A stretch of 21,580 nt of DNA from Chara braunii (GCA_003427395.1 BFEA01000022.1:5624238-5645817); one strand, 5' to 3'; shown: positions 7,781 through 16,923, numbered from the stretch's first letter. Numbers and translations: made by a program. Notes: generated by a model from the letters alone, not told the origin.

Positions 7781-8392
7781 GGATGGAAGATACACAATAC
7801 TCTGTCTTTCTTGTTCCCTGATCAGGCACCCGGTCTGACACCTGGCCGGCCTGGATACAGCGCCATCTACTAGCGCTTGCTCAAAACCGTGGCTGCGGCA
7901 ATGAATAAGCGTCGGGCTGCCATGATCAAACACACCAACAAGAAGTGTCAGCATGCACCATTCAAAGTGCGGAGTTATGTCTGAGTCAAGATGTCTGAGT
8001 TCTCTGAAGAAGAGGGAGTGTCGCACAAACTCCTTCCGCTCTACTATGGCCTATGGGAGGTGTTGAAAGTAGTGGGAGATGATGAATTTGGTTCTTCATA
8101 TATGATTGACGTGCCTCCTCATCTGCGCACGTACACGGTTTTTCACGCGTCCAAACTGTTTTCGAACCGTGCTCCTGGTTCCTTCCCTTATCGCGAGCCT
8201 ATGATCCCTCGTGCTATCGATGGCGGTCATGAGATCGACAGGATTGTGGGTCATACTCATAAAGGGCGTAACAGACAGTATCAAGTTCCCTTTTTGTACC
8301 ACCCGCCACCGAAACACAGACTGAGAACACTGCGGATTTTCGAGCTTTACTGCTGGATTGAATGTCCTGCTGAGATTCCCGTGTTCTGCTGA
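7781..8392 (+). pseudogene. Integrase C-terminal and chromodomain-like tail, element B
   Basis: NKRRAAMIKHTNKK, then VKMSEFSEEEGVSHKLLPLY and YGLWEVLKVVGDDEF match the integrase C-terminal SH3-like fold ('KLxPrYxGPfxVlxrvG'). FHASKLF is the usual 'FHvSxLk' end. An in-frame TGA lies at 7982-7984, where related proteins commonly have Trp. The tail IDGGHEIDRIVGHTHKGRNR then QYQVPFLYH resembles a degraded chromodomain ('EvexIldxrxrrgxxqYlVkWkGy'); chromodomains guide chromoviruses to heterochromatin. The aromatic cage cannot be verified. TGA at 8390-8392 ends the frame. Confidence 0.65.
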
Positions 8393-8813
8393 GTTTTTGA
8401 AGTTTGTGTGTGTGTGCGTGCTTGCTGGTTCCTGCGCTGCTTGAGTGCTTGTCGGTCTGTGTGTGTGTGGGGCCCGCCAGGGCGGTTGTTCGTTTGGAAG
8501 GCCCAAAGGGGGTGGTGCTTACCTGTGGCCGTGACTTTGAGGGTTGCAGCGGGGAAAACACGATAGGCCGCTATATCTCTACAAGGAGCAAAGCGCTCCC
8601 CATTTGGAGTATGCAAGTTCGGGCGTCATGCTGCTTGAGCGGGCGCTAGCACTCAGAGCACCGCTGGAAGGAGCGCTGGGCAGTACATCGCTGGGAGGAG
8701 GAAGAAGACCGGGAGCTTCCACATTGGCTATGGCAGAGCTCTACCGGTCGGAGGAGGAGGAAGAAGGGGACTATGGAGGAGAGTGGCGGGGTACTTATCT
8801 GGCTATGGCAGCC
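8393..8813. other. No gene; 3' flank of element B, possible LTR
   Basis: GT-rich simple sequence covers about 8404-8480. A TATA-like TATATCT at 8572-8578 followed by GCAAAGCGCTCC could be an LTR promoter, which would make this the start of the 3' LTR of element B. There is no 5' LTR to compare, so this is conjecture. GGAGGAGGAAGAAG runs occur at about 8694-8765, and the phrase GGCTATGGCAG occurs twice, near 8726 and 8801. Confidence 0.3.
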
Positions 8814-9251
8814 TGAGTAGCAGCGGACATAGCTGCTTTGCGTTGTCATTTGCACAGCAGGGCTAGGCCCTTAGTAGTCTGCCATAGCCGTGGCCTGGTT
8901 TAAGAGGAGAAAGAAGAAGACCATGGTTATGGTGGACCTCTGTTGATGCCAAGCAGTGGACGAGGGATTTGGACTTTGATTCTGGTTCAGCCATTCATCA
9001 TCATCATTATTATTATTTACTGAGTGAACGAGCGAGAAGGCGATAAGGAGGAGTTGGCTGGAGAGTGAAGGGGGGATTGCCATTGGTCTTTTGCTGGTGT
9101 ACATCTTCTTCTTTCTTTCTCCTTCTTCGTCCTCTTTTTTATCTCTCCCTCTTCTCAAGTTCATTCATTTCTTTTGCAATTGGACAGCATTGTGCTTTCT
9201 CATGAATTTTGCACTTCTATATAGGCCAGGATCGTAACATTTCTTTAAAAA
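8814..9251 (+). repeat. Dispersed repeat, copy 1
   Basis: This copy matches the inverted copy at 12903-13480 through several blocks: a CATAGCTGCTTTGC block near 8829, the phrase CCATGGTTATGGTGGACCTC near 8921-8940, GATTCTGGTTCAGCCATTCA near 8979, a TTC-rich tract, CAATTGGACAGCATTGT near 9178, and the end GGCCAGGATCGTAACAT near 9225. From 8910 on it is repeated almost unchanged at 9267-9605. It is not coding. The ACA end and position after element B allow an LTR; a long terminal inverted repeat is the other option. Confidence 0.75.
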
Positions 9252-9266
9252 GGAAAATTATTCTCC

Positions 9267-9605
9267 AAAGAAGAAGACCATGGTTATGGTGGACCTCTGT
9301 TGATGCCAACCAGTGGAAGAGGGATTCGGATTTTGATTCTGGTTCAGCCATTCATCATCATTATTATTATTTATTGATTGAATGAGCGATGAGGCGATAA
9401 GGAGGAGGAGTTGGCTGGCGAGTGAAGGGGGGATTGTCATTGGTCTTTTGCTGGTCTACATCTTCTTCTTTCTCCTTCTTCGTCTTCTTTTTTCTCTCTC
9501 CCTCCTCTCAAGTTCATTCATTTCTTTTGCAATTGGACAGCATTGTGCTTTCTCATGAATTTTGCACTTCGATATTGGCCAGGATCGTAACATTTCTTTA
9601 AAAAA
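9267..9605 (+). repeat. Dispersed repeat, copy 2 (tandem partial copy)
   Basis: This copy lies in direct orientation 357 bases after copy 1 and covers only its right part, equal to 8910-9251. The two agree nearly base for base apart from a few substitutions and small length changes in the ATT and TTC tracts. Both end in CATTTCTTTAAAAA, after which copy 1 runs into AGGAAAATTATTCTCC and copy 2 into a TA-rich tract. The high identity implies a recent duplication compared with the decay of the neighbouring elements. Confidence 0.85.
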
Positions 9606-10332
9606 TATATATATTCTGAATCTTTTGACCCCTTTTTTTTTTCTCTTTGCTTTTTTCAGTCTGGACCACTCTTGATTTTTGTCTGTCCTCCTTGTGCAGG
9701 GCCATCGTAATATTTTCTGCGTCCTACTATCATTCCAATTCCACCAGATGACATTGTCCAGAATTCTCCTACCCAGACCTTTTTAGTGACACAATCCCTC
9801 TGCTTTCTTTTCTCTGTGGAAAATTTAAATTTTGAAAACAATAAAGAATATTAAACACTTTGAAAACCTTAAGGTGTAAACAAGTACAACAGGAGCACAA
9901 AGGATGAATTTTCACACTCATAATGCTTACACCTGGGAAACTATAGGTATTTCCACACAGCCATTCCTAGTCCTTCATCATTGCCTTAAATCTAGTGCCA
10001 GGGTTAACACGTTGGCTGCAAGGTTAACTCATTCCCAACAAGATTTAACCTTAGCCACGCATTGCAACAAATCATCTCCGAGTATAACACTTCGACAACC
10101 TAGGCTTCAAGCTTTTTTTTTTTTTCCTTTTTTTTTTTTTTTTAAAGTGGGATCAACATTTCGGAAAAGAGAAAAGGGAGCTAGCTAGCAGGGAAACCCC
10201 AAAAAAGAAAGAAAGTAGGGGGACGGGAAAAAAAGGAGTAGAACAATTGGATTGCATGCCTCTATTTTCACTTCACCATCTGCAACTGTTGGAATACCCA
10301 TATCGGGATGTGCATCCGTATCTTCGAAGATC
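9606..10332. other. No gene; AT-rich with poly-T runs
   Basis: I see no gene. There is a T-rich run at about 9630-9660, and two adjoining poly-T tracts at 10113-10143 split by CC, followed by purine-rich sequence to about 10240. The poly-T could be the reverse complement of a retroposon's poly-A tail, but no body with coding capacity is recognisable beside it. Confidence 0.4.
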
Positions 10333-10395
10333 AGTCAAATCTCCAATGGTCATTCAAATCTCTAATGACTATTCAGATCTCCAATGGCCATTAAG
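10333..10395. repeat. Minisatellite, 19-base unit
   Basis: Three adjacent 19-base units start at 10333, 10352 and 10371 (for example ATTCAGATCTCCAATGGCC), followed by the start of a fourth. They differ at three to six positions each. Confidence 0.75.
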
Positions 10396-10823
10396 TTTGA
10401 CCCCCCTTTGCCCGTTTGAACCCATCCTTTTGCCCACTGGCCATTGATTCCTGACTGCTGCCCTTCGGCTTCTGGCGGGGTCAGTTTCTTCTTCCCACCT
10501 GAGCCACCTCCTACTACGGCTCCTACCCGAGTCGATTTCTTCTCCCCACGGTCCCCACCTCATAGTGATATCTCTACCAACCTTCCCAATATGGGGGGGT
10601 GATCTTTGTAGCCAAGTTATTCTCAGTTGTTGTCACCTGAAGCCAGGTAATGGCCCTGGGATCTCAAATTCTTTGGTATCTTTTCATAAGGGACGCTGGG
10701 CCCGGTTCCCATCTGCCGCTCCCCATGAATAGGTTGGAATATTAAATAAATAAAAAAGGACGTTTACTTATCATAGAGTAACCACATTGAATAAATTTAA
10801 CATCCAATTATCGTTTTCAAGAG
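10396..10823. other. No gene seen
   Basis: Pyrimidine-rich DNA with two similar phrases (TTTCTTCTTCCCACCTGAGC near 10487 and TTTCTTCTCCCCACGGTCCC near 10535), suggesting a degenerate duplication of about 47 bases. No RNA gene or coding region is supported. Confidence 0.4.
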
Positions 10824-10856
10824 GAAGAAGAAGAAGAAGAAGAAGAAGAAGAAGAA
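10824..10856 (+). repeat. (GAA)11 microsatellite
   Basis: Eleven perfect GAA units. The tract passes directly into the ACA/GAC array. Apparent reading frames across it (Arg/Asn or Val/Ser runs) are artefacts of the trinucleotide period. Confidence 0.95.
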
Positions 10857-11157
10857 ACAACAACAACAACAACAACGACAACGACAACGACAATAACAAC
10901 AACAACAACAACAACAACAACATCGATGGCATCAACAACGACGACAACAACAGCGACAACAACAGCGACAACAACAACGACAACAACAACAATAATGACG
11001 ACAACAACAACAATGACAACGATGACGACCATAACAACGAGGACTGACCGACAACAATGACGACCGATGAGACTGACACCAACGACACCGCCGCCGCCAA
11101 GGACGACAACAACGACAAGGATGACAACAAAGACAACAACAACAACAACAATAACAA
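10857..11157 (+). repeat. Trinucleotide array (ACA/GAC/AAT mixture)
   Basis: About 300 bases built almost only from ACA, ACG and related triplets, in phase for nearly the whole length, with scattered GAC, GAT and AAT variants. The order from pure GAA through pure ACA to mixed triplets suggests growth by slippage and later point mutation. Long frames on both strands encode Asn/Asp or Val/Leu runs and I do not regard them as genes. Confidence 0.9.
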
Positions 11158-12091
11158 TTATTTGCCATCCTGCAAAACCACAGTCAAGACAACGGAAAAA
11201 AGAAGAAGAAAAACGAAAAATACAAACAAAAAAGAAACCACAATTGTGATTGCATGTTCGTTGGCGCTCCGGGGCTTATTGCTGGTTGTCAGTGGTGAAT
11301 GGTTGTCTCCCACTCATGTCCAGCCGTCTCCCCGTTCACATGAATCCTTCTGCGAGTTCACATGCATCCTTTTCCTGACTCACATCCATCCTTCCGTCCA
11401 CTCATTCCATACCTCTGCCATATACCTTCCCACCTGCCAAACATCTTTTAGTTAGTGAGTGTGGCAGTTAACTGGAATGATTCATAGGTCCATTGCCCAA
11501 TCAGTGACCAAGTTCCCAGCTCGGTTTGTTTACCTGCTTGATCAATCAATCGCTAAGCAAGACATGCTGGACACAAAGTGCTATTGTTTGCCACTGATCT
11601 TCAGGGTCGGTAGCCGAATGTCCTTAAGTTGAAAAGGGCTGTTTGTGAAAACAGCTGGAGTTATAGGGAGTGAGAATGTTGGCATGAGTAACAAAAAACC
11701 AGGTGAAAAACATGATCCCCGATAGTTCAAGGGTTTCTGCATCCAGTCAATCTAGGCAGAGTGAATCGGTCCCTAAGGAAACACCGAACGGCGGTGTTGA
11801 TGGGTACTACAAAGTGACGAAGTTTGAATTAAGCCAGCACTACAAAACAAAACAAATTAGATGATTAAACGGGGCCTCAATTTCCGGGAGAAAAAACTTT
11901 TAGAATCAACTGTACATTGATTGAACCGTATCCCAAACCGACACAGGTGAACAAGTAGAGTATACTAAGGCGCTTGAAAAAAACATGTTAAAGAAACTTG
12001 GCAAAATGAGTTACGGGCGGGGGAGGGGGCCAACGGCAATAGGAAAGAGTAGCCTAAGGCTGACTTTTGCACCTATTCACCTTTTTCTTAA
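11158..12091. other. No gene seen
   Basis: No coding region, tRNA or recognisable element is supported. An A-rich purine tract (11195-11240) follows the array. The rest is ordinary mixed sequence with stops in all frames. Confidence 0.4.
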
Positions 12092-12390
12092 TCAGACTGG
12101 TTTGACATCCAGGAATGCTCCCAAGGCCTTTACCAGCTTGGGAGGCCACTTCCGCGTGCTTCTCACCCAGTTTCTATCTCGGTAGCGCAGATCCTGCATA
12201 TCGAGTGGAAAACACCAACATGTCAGCGTGCGACCTCTTTGTATGATTGTCCTTTTTTGGAGTATTTTCCACCCTTCTTGAAAGGGGTATCCCCTATTAA
12301 CCTCATTGTATCTGTCTGAGTCCATGAGGATTCGAACTCATGATCTGTTTGTTAAACATCTAGTACCGTTATCCAAAATGGGTAAGAGGG
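12092..12390 (-). mobile_element. Possible tRNA-derived SINE
   Basis: On the minus strand, TTTTGGATAACGGTACTAGA (about 12381-12360) looks like the D-arm and A-box part of a tRNA, a TGTTTAACAAACA hairpin stands where the anticodon arm would be, and GTTCGAATCC (12337-12328) is a perfect pol III B box. The T-arm stem closes only if one base is extra, so a functional tRNA is unlikely. About 230 bases of unrelated sequence follow, as in a SINE body, but I see no clear tail or target duplication. No second copy is in the window. Confidence 0.4.
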
Positions 12391-12432
12391 AACACACACA
12401 CAAAAAAAATAAATAAAACACCACTACGTTTC

Positions 12433-12514
12433 CCAGCCATTTTTCTCCGGCTGTCACACGGCTGCATGCATGCCACAAGTTTTGGGGGTGGGCCTGCCGG
12501 AGCAAAATGGCTGG
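12433..12514. repeat. Inverted repeat, 19-base arms
   Basis: The arm at 12433-12451 (CCAGCCATTTTTCTCCGGC) and the arm at 12496-12514 are reverse complements at 18 of 19 positions, with a 44-base spacer. The pair could form a hairpin or be the ends of a very short foldback element. A T17 run follows at 12551-12567. Confidence 0.75.
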
Positions 12515-12860
12515 CACAGCCAGCCAAACGAAGGCCCGCGCCGGCTCATCTTTTTTTTTTTTTTTTTGGCCCGCAGTGCGCTTCGAGGCTTGGCAAGGGA
12601 AGGGTCAATAATTACTGATGGCTTGACAGTTAGTGTGCGTATTATTCGGGCACATGGGTCGGGTCTGTGTGTGAACTGCTAATTGTGTTGGGACACTGCA
12701 CGTGGTGGTACCAGCCAATAGGACGGAGCGTCAGCACTGTAGGAGCAGACCTGGAAGTTCAAGGACTCCCCTGAGCAGCAGGTATCTCCACAATTCTGAG
12801 TTAAACCACCAGTACCTCGCCCAGCTATCAAGTCCAAGGCTCGGACTACCGGTAGCCCGA

Positions 12861-12900
12861 TCATTGCCGAGCCTCGGACTTCATTGCCGAGCCTCAGACA
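12861..12900. repeat. Tandem duplication, 20-base unit
   Basis: TCATTGCCGAGCCTCGGACT at 12861-12880 is followed at once by a second unit with two mismatches. The core GAGCCTCGGAC also occurs inverted just upstream as AAGGCTCGGACTACCGGTAG, and ACCGGTA appears at 12848 and 12901. The cluster borders the inner end of repeat copy 3. Confidence 0.8.
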
Positions 12901-12902
12901 AC

Positions 12903-13480
12903 CGGTATGTTACAATCCTGGCCACTTTCGAAGTATACATACATCAGAAAAAACAATGCCGTCCAATTGCAAAAAGAAATGAATGGACTTGAGAGGGGAG
13001 AGAGGGAAAGAAGAAGAAGAAGAAGTAAGAAAGAAGAAGAAGATGATGTACTCCAGCATAGACCAATGACAGGGCTCTTCTTCTTCGCCAACCGATCTCC
13101 TCCTCCCCTCTTATTCAAACAAGAAATAACAATAATAATGTTGAATGGCTGAACCAGAATCAATGTCCGAATCCCACTTCTACTGCAGGCACAACATGAG
13201 GTCCACCATAGCCATGGCCACCCTTCTCCTTCCTCTCACATGTAGGCCGAGGCCTACTGAGGGCTCAACCCTCCTGTCCAAGGGACAACCCAAAGCAGCT
13301 ATGTCGCTGCCTCCCTGTGCAAAGGACAATGCAAAGCAGCTATGCCGCTTCTCACTAGGCCACCATGCCTGCCTCTGCCCCGAGCTTCCTTGGTGCGGCA
13401 CTACCCCAAGGGGGGCCTTCCAGATGCAGCGCCTGACAAGGTGATGAAGATGGTGTCCACCATAGCCAGGTAGGTACATT
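12903..13480 (-). repeat. Dispersed repeat, copy 3 (inverted)
   Basis: Read on the minus strand it matches copy 1 in the same order: AAGCGGCATAGCTGCTTTGC, GGCCATGGCTATGGTGGACC, GATTCTGGTTCAGCCATTCA-like text, a TTC-rich tract, CAATTGGACGGCATTGTTT and the end GGCCAGGATTGTAACATACC. It is older or more divergent than copies 1 and 2. It contains two tandem 40-base units with CAAAGCAGCTATG cores (about 13277-13356) where copy 1 has one, like enhancer duplications in LTRs. It directly abuts the broken 3' end of the LINE. Reading frames through it are not gene-like. Confidence 0.75.
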
Positions 13481-13521
13481 CTGGCGATTGACTTATTTTG
13501 AATCAGCCCTTCTTGGATGCC

Positions 13522-14806
13522 TTAGCAGTTCTCCAAGGCAACCATCACGCCTAAGAAACGCTCGGCTTCCCCCTCCCCTATCCTATTCATTCCCCAATCC
13601 ACCGCTAGGGACATAGACTGTGGCAGGAAAAAGACCGACTTGTTCCAGTTAACAGCAGCCTCTGAAAACAGGCAGAATTCGTCCAACAGTTTTTTCAATG
13701 AGTTCAGAGCTGTGACAAAATTCTCGCATATGACAAACAAATCGCCTGCCAAAGCTTTGACTTTGCATTCCGACCGAGAGGTTGCGAGTCTGACTATCTT
13801 TGGACGACATCTAATGTTGCAGAGAATTACTTCAAGCTGTAAAATGAAGGTCAAAGGGGCTAGAGGACATCGTTGCCTGAGAGATCGCGTCAGCGGAAAT
13901 CGGTCCGACAGGAACCCATTTACCATAACAACGGTTGTGGAGAATGTATAGAGCGTTGTGATCCAGTGACAAAAGCTCTCACCAAAACCCATATGACGCA
14001 GAGTTGTGAGCACAAATGCCCAGTTGACTCTGTCGTACACTTTCTTCAGGTCCAACAACCGTACAACCAACGGTCTTTGTTCACACTCAATTATCTCTAA
14101 CATTCCAGTTGGTGTTGCCATATTGTCGAAAATGGATCTCCCACGGGCGAATGTTGCTTGATCTCTTACCACTAGGTCTGGTAGGTAACGCGCCAGTCGT
14201 CTTGCCAATGTCTTTGCCAGGATCTTGTAGGATACGTTTAATCTGGAGATGGGTCGCCAATTTCTGATTTCATCATTCCGGTCTTTCTTGTAAAGCAATG
14301 TGATGACACATACTTGACGTAAGGTCCCCGCCTACTAAAATACCATTGTCGAACTCTATCGAAGTCTCCTTCAACTCAGTCTAAAACATATCGTAATATT
14401 CCACTGATAACCCGTCTGAGCCCTGGGCCTTACCTTTGGCCATCAACCTTAGCGCCTGTTTGACCTCCATCTCCGTTACCGGCCTATCCAAATCAAGCTT
14501 CCCAAAATGGGGAAGACGTGTCTCCACTACCTCCCATAGACTAGAAAGATCAGATTGGCCTCGAACAATTTCGGTTGGGTTCCTTTGTGAGGTTAGAATG
14601 TCCCGGTAGTATAATTCAGCATACTGACATATGGTTGTCGAGGACTTGGCCATTGGAGCTTCCTCATTAAAAGGATGAGACAAGGATTTCATCTCCTGTT
14701 GACTGTGATGTGGTAACAGTCGTTGAAAAGTAGCCTTCACCATCTTGTCCCCTGACTCTACTCCTTTAACTCTAAGGATCTTTATCCATCTTTTCTTGGA
14801 TCGCAT
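13522..14806 (-). pseudogene. LINE ORF2 reverse transcriptase, truncated, LAGD active site
   Basis: From 14806 the text has MEVKQALRLMAKGKAQGSDG, the RT lead-in ('kSPGpDGlpxeFY'). A frameshift between about 14380 and 14300 leads to RNWRPISRLNVSYKILAKTL, the LINE signature 'NWRPISLlNvdyKilaK'. LLDLKKVYDRVNW holds the motif A aspartate. The YADD/FADD box reads LAGD (13749-13741), so the first metal-binding aspartate is Gly. FLGVMVALENC marks the point where the thumb should begin; the frame stops there at 13522. RT primes cDNA on nicked target DNA in this class. It cannot work with these lesions. Confidence 0.9.
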
Positions 14807-15167
14807 CCCATTTTTTCAATCTTTGAGCCCTCTCTACTTCCCACCAACAAGCCTCCATGGATCTGATTGGTAGCAAAGCTACCTACTTCTCCGCATTCTC
14901 TACTGCCCTTTTGGCTGCTGCTTCCTCCTTATTCTGATCTAGTGCCTGAATCTTAGAGAAAATACTTAACATATCTCTCATGAAATACATGTCTGCATCC
15001 CACCATTCCTCCACTGACGGGAATAGGGCCGTATGTTTGTGCCAGCTCCTCAAGTGTTTGTGCACCCACTGCTGAACCCAGGGTCCTTGATCGTTTCCTC
15101 ATTAAGGCGGAACAGTCCTTGACCTCTCTCTGGGCCATCTCCCCATACGAATTGGAGAGTGATGGGA
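14807..15167 (-). pseudogene. LINE ORF2 linker between endonuclease and RT
   Basis: This stretch links the two domains in the same order as in other LINEs. Fragments such as HKHLRSWHKHTALFPSVEEW and FSKIQALDQNKEEAAAKRAV have the helical, charged look of that linker but lie in different frames, with stops between, so at least two shifts are present. No catalytic motif is expected here. Confidence 0.6.
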
Positions 15168-15871
15168 TTATGGTCCGAGATGGGGTGAGGTGTGGTGATC
15201 ACCTCCACTGTATTAGCCCATATAGATTTGCTTGTAAGGAAAAAGTCCAACTTCCGTGGGGATATGCTTCTACTTGTGGTTACCTGTGATGAAAACCATG
15301 TGTACCCAAGACTGGTCGGGGATGAGAGATGGAAATCATCGACCAAATCTAAGTCTGTGACCAGATCCGTCAAGGAGTCAATGTCCCTACTAACGTGGTG
15401 GGATGAAAAGAGCGGATCAATGTCATCCATTGAAACGTTCCAATCACCTCCAATGGCTAGGTGGTCCACGTCTGGGAGTACATCCATCAATCATTCGAAG
15501 AAGATCTTGCGTTCAGTTCTTTCCGCTGAAGCATAAATAGACACTATCCCCCATTCCATACCTGTCGACAATAGCTTTATCTACGCCCATCGGCCCCATT
15601 TGTCAAAGTCATAGTCAAGGATTTCGCTGTCAAAGTTTCTATGCATGAGTATGGCTACTCCTCTTGAACCCATCGTCGGGGCCCACACCTGAGGTCCATC
15701 CCACCATGCTCCCAATCTTTCTATACCCTCCTCATCTAACTTAGTCTCCTGTATGCATATAAAGTTAATTCGATTTTCGTGAATCCAAGATTTAATTTGT
15801 CCTCCTTTATTTCTTCCGCTGGTATCACCCAACCCTCTCACATTCCATGAAGCCACTTTAACGCTAAGCAT
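15168..15871 (-). pseudogene. LINE ORF2 apurinic/apyrimidinic-type endonuclease
   Basis: One frame from 15871 gives, in order, VASWNVRGLG (start of the fold, Asn), FICIQETKLDEEG (catalytic Glu), GSRGVAILMHRNF, then LAIGGDWNVSMDD (GDWN motif), SISPRKLDFFLTSKS (Asp of the RxDxxL type motif) and PHPISDHNPITLQFVWG (catalytic SDH). All main residues are kept, but a TAG at 15583-15581 and a TGA at 15493-15491 interrupt the frame. The enzyme nicks target DNA to prime reverse transcription. The ATG at 15871 starts almost at the domain, as is normal for LINE ORF2. Confidence 0.9.
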
Positions 15872-15980
15872 TGGTTCCTTCTCCCCCCCGCTGTTGGTTG
15901 GATATGGACCGAAGGGACCGAAGTGCTTGGCTGCACAGGATTATTACAGTCTGCCGACAGACTGGTATCCCATCTTTGTG

Positions 15981-16923
15981 TCAAATATGACTTAAATACC
16001 TCGTTGTAATTGCCCTGATTTTAAGGATTTTTGTGGCAAGTTTCCCTAAGACCCGTGCATCAATTTCGCCCAAGATATTGATCGTGGCCAATTCGGTTCG
16101 GTCTATCTTGGCAATCCAATCAAGGCGAATGAGACAGAGACCTCTACTCATTAAGCTACTCAACGCTTCCTGTGCCAACGCGCGTCCATCAACGGGGAGT
16201 AAAATTTGACCTTGACTCTCTTTTTTTCAACAAAAAATTTAGGGGTCGAGATGTCATGGATACAGCGTAAAACGATTTCACTACCAAACAATCGGCGTGT
16301 CATATTGACCACCTCCAGTGGCATGGGCGGGCCGGGGATCTGCAACGATGGTAGGATGACCTCTGAGGGGGAGGTTGACCATGCGAGGACAAAACCCCCC
16401 TCCTGAGTTGCCGTGAACAAGAGAGGTAGGAGATACTTTGTCCACCCTTGATCATGTCCTTTCTTTGTTGTCATTTGTCTTCTATTCCTCTTCGTGGACT
16501 TCGGTGAAGGTATAATATCCGCTCCTTTCCTGCCATGAACCAATGTCTCTGAGACGTCCGATGTGTCGCCATCCTCCTTCTCTCTGATTCTCAAGTCCCT
16601 CATATCCTCGCTAAGTCTGCGTCGTAGCTTCGTCAGCGTCAGTTCTGCTCCTCTCTTCCCCCAAGATCTTACTGGCGTTTTCCCTCTCCTCTCCCTGCTT
16701 GATTGATTCCTCCGGTCTGGTCAGCACCGTTAATGGAAACCGACCGAGCTATGGGACGCTGCCCCAATACACCACCGATTACTCCTCCTGAAATTCCCGA
16801 CATCGGTGTTGCTTGGAAAATCAGGTTATCTCTCCACTTCGATCCGCTGGCTCCTTCTGCTCCCTGGGACTTTTGCTGATCTTTGAGGATGCCTTCGTAA
16901 GAGCCTTTTTGGCTCTGCTTCAT
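15981..16923 (-). pseudogene. LINE ORF1 C-terminal region, decayed
   Basis: Three fragments in different frames (16923-16669, 16603-16160 and 16178-15981) lie between the zinc-knuckle part of ORF1 and the endonuclease. The first is Gly/Gln-rich and looks disordered. The second has a basic patch (PKSTKRNRRQMTTKKGHD) and a hydrophobic globular look (GWTKYLLPLLF, PLEVVNMTRRLFGSEIVLRC). The third continues it with Ile/Leu/Ala-rich helical text. I recognise no domain. They could be the tail of ORF1 or a separate small ORF. Confidence 0.5.

Larger units (their letters stand above)
4746..8392 (+). mobile_element. Ty3/gypsy LTR retrotransposon B (chromovirus-like), decayed
   Basis: The plus strand carries, in order, gag, a CCHC zinc knuckle, a protease remnant, reverse transcriptase, RNase H, integrase and a chromodomain-like tail. 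This is the Ty3/gypsy order, and the tail suggests a chromovirus. The open frame is broken by many stops and shifts, the reverse transcriptase active site is changed and a part of the pol region is deleted. No 5' LTR precedes gag. A 3' LTR may lie in 8393-9251 but has no partner to confirm it. Limits are those of recognisable coding sequence. Confidence 0.85.

Noticed and set aside
8871-9440. Two similar small frames on the minus strand with a hydrophobic stretch and Asn/Asp run
   Set aside because: They are the two copies of the dispersed non-coding repeat read in the same frame, and the Asn run comes from an ATT tract.
10771-11455. Long open frames on both strands through the trinucleotide array, rich in Asn/Asp or Val/Leu/Cys
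   Set aside because: Open only because triplet repeats lack stop codons in phase; no domain and no context.
12092-12390. Functional tRNA gene on the minus strand
   Set aside because: The T-arm stem pairs only with an extra base and no complete acceptor stem is seen; treated as SINE candidate only.
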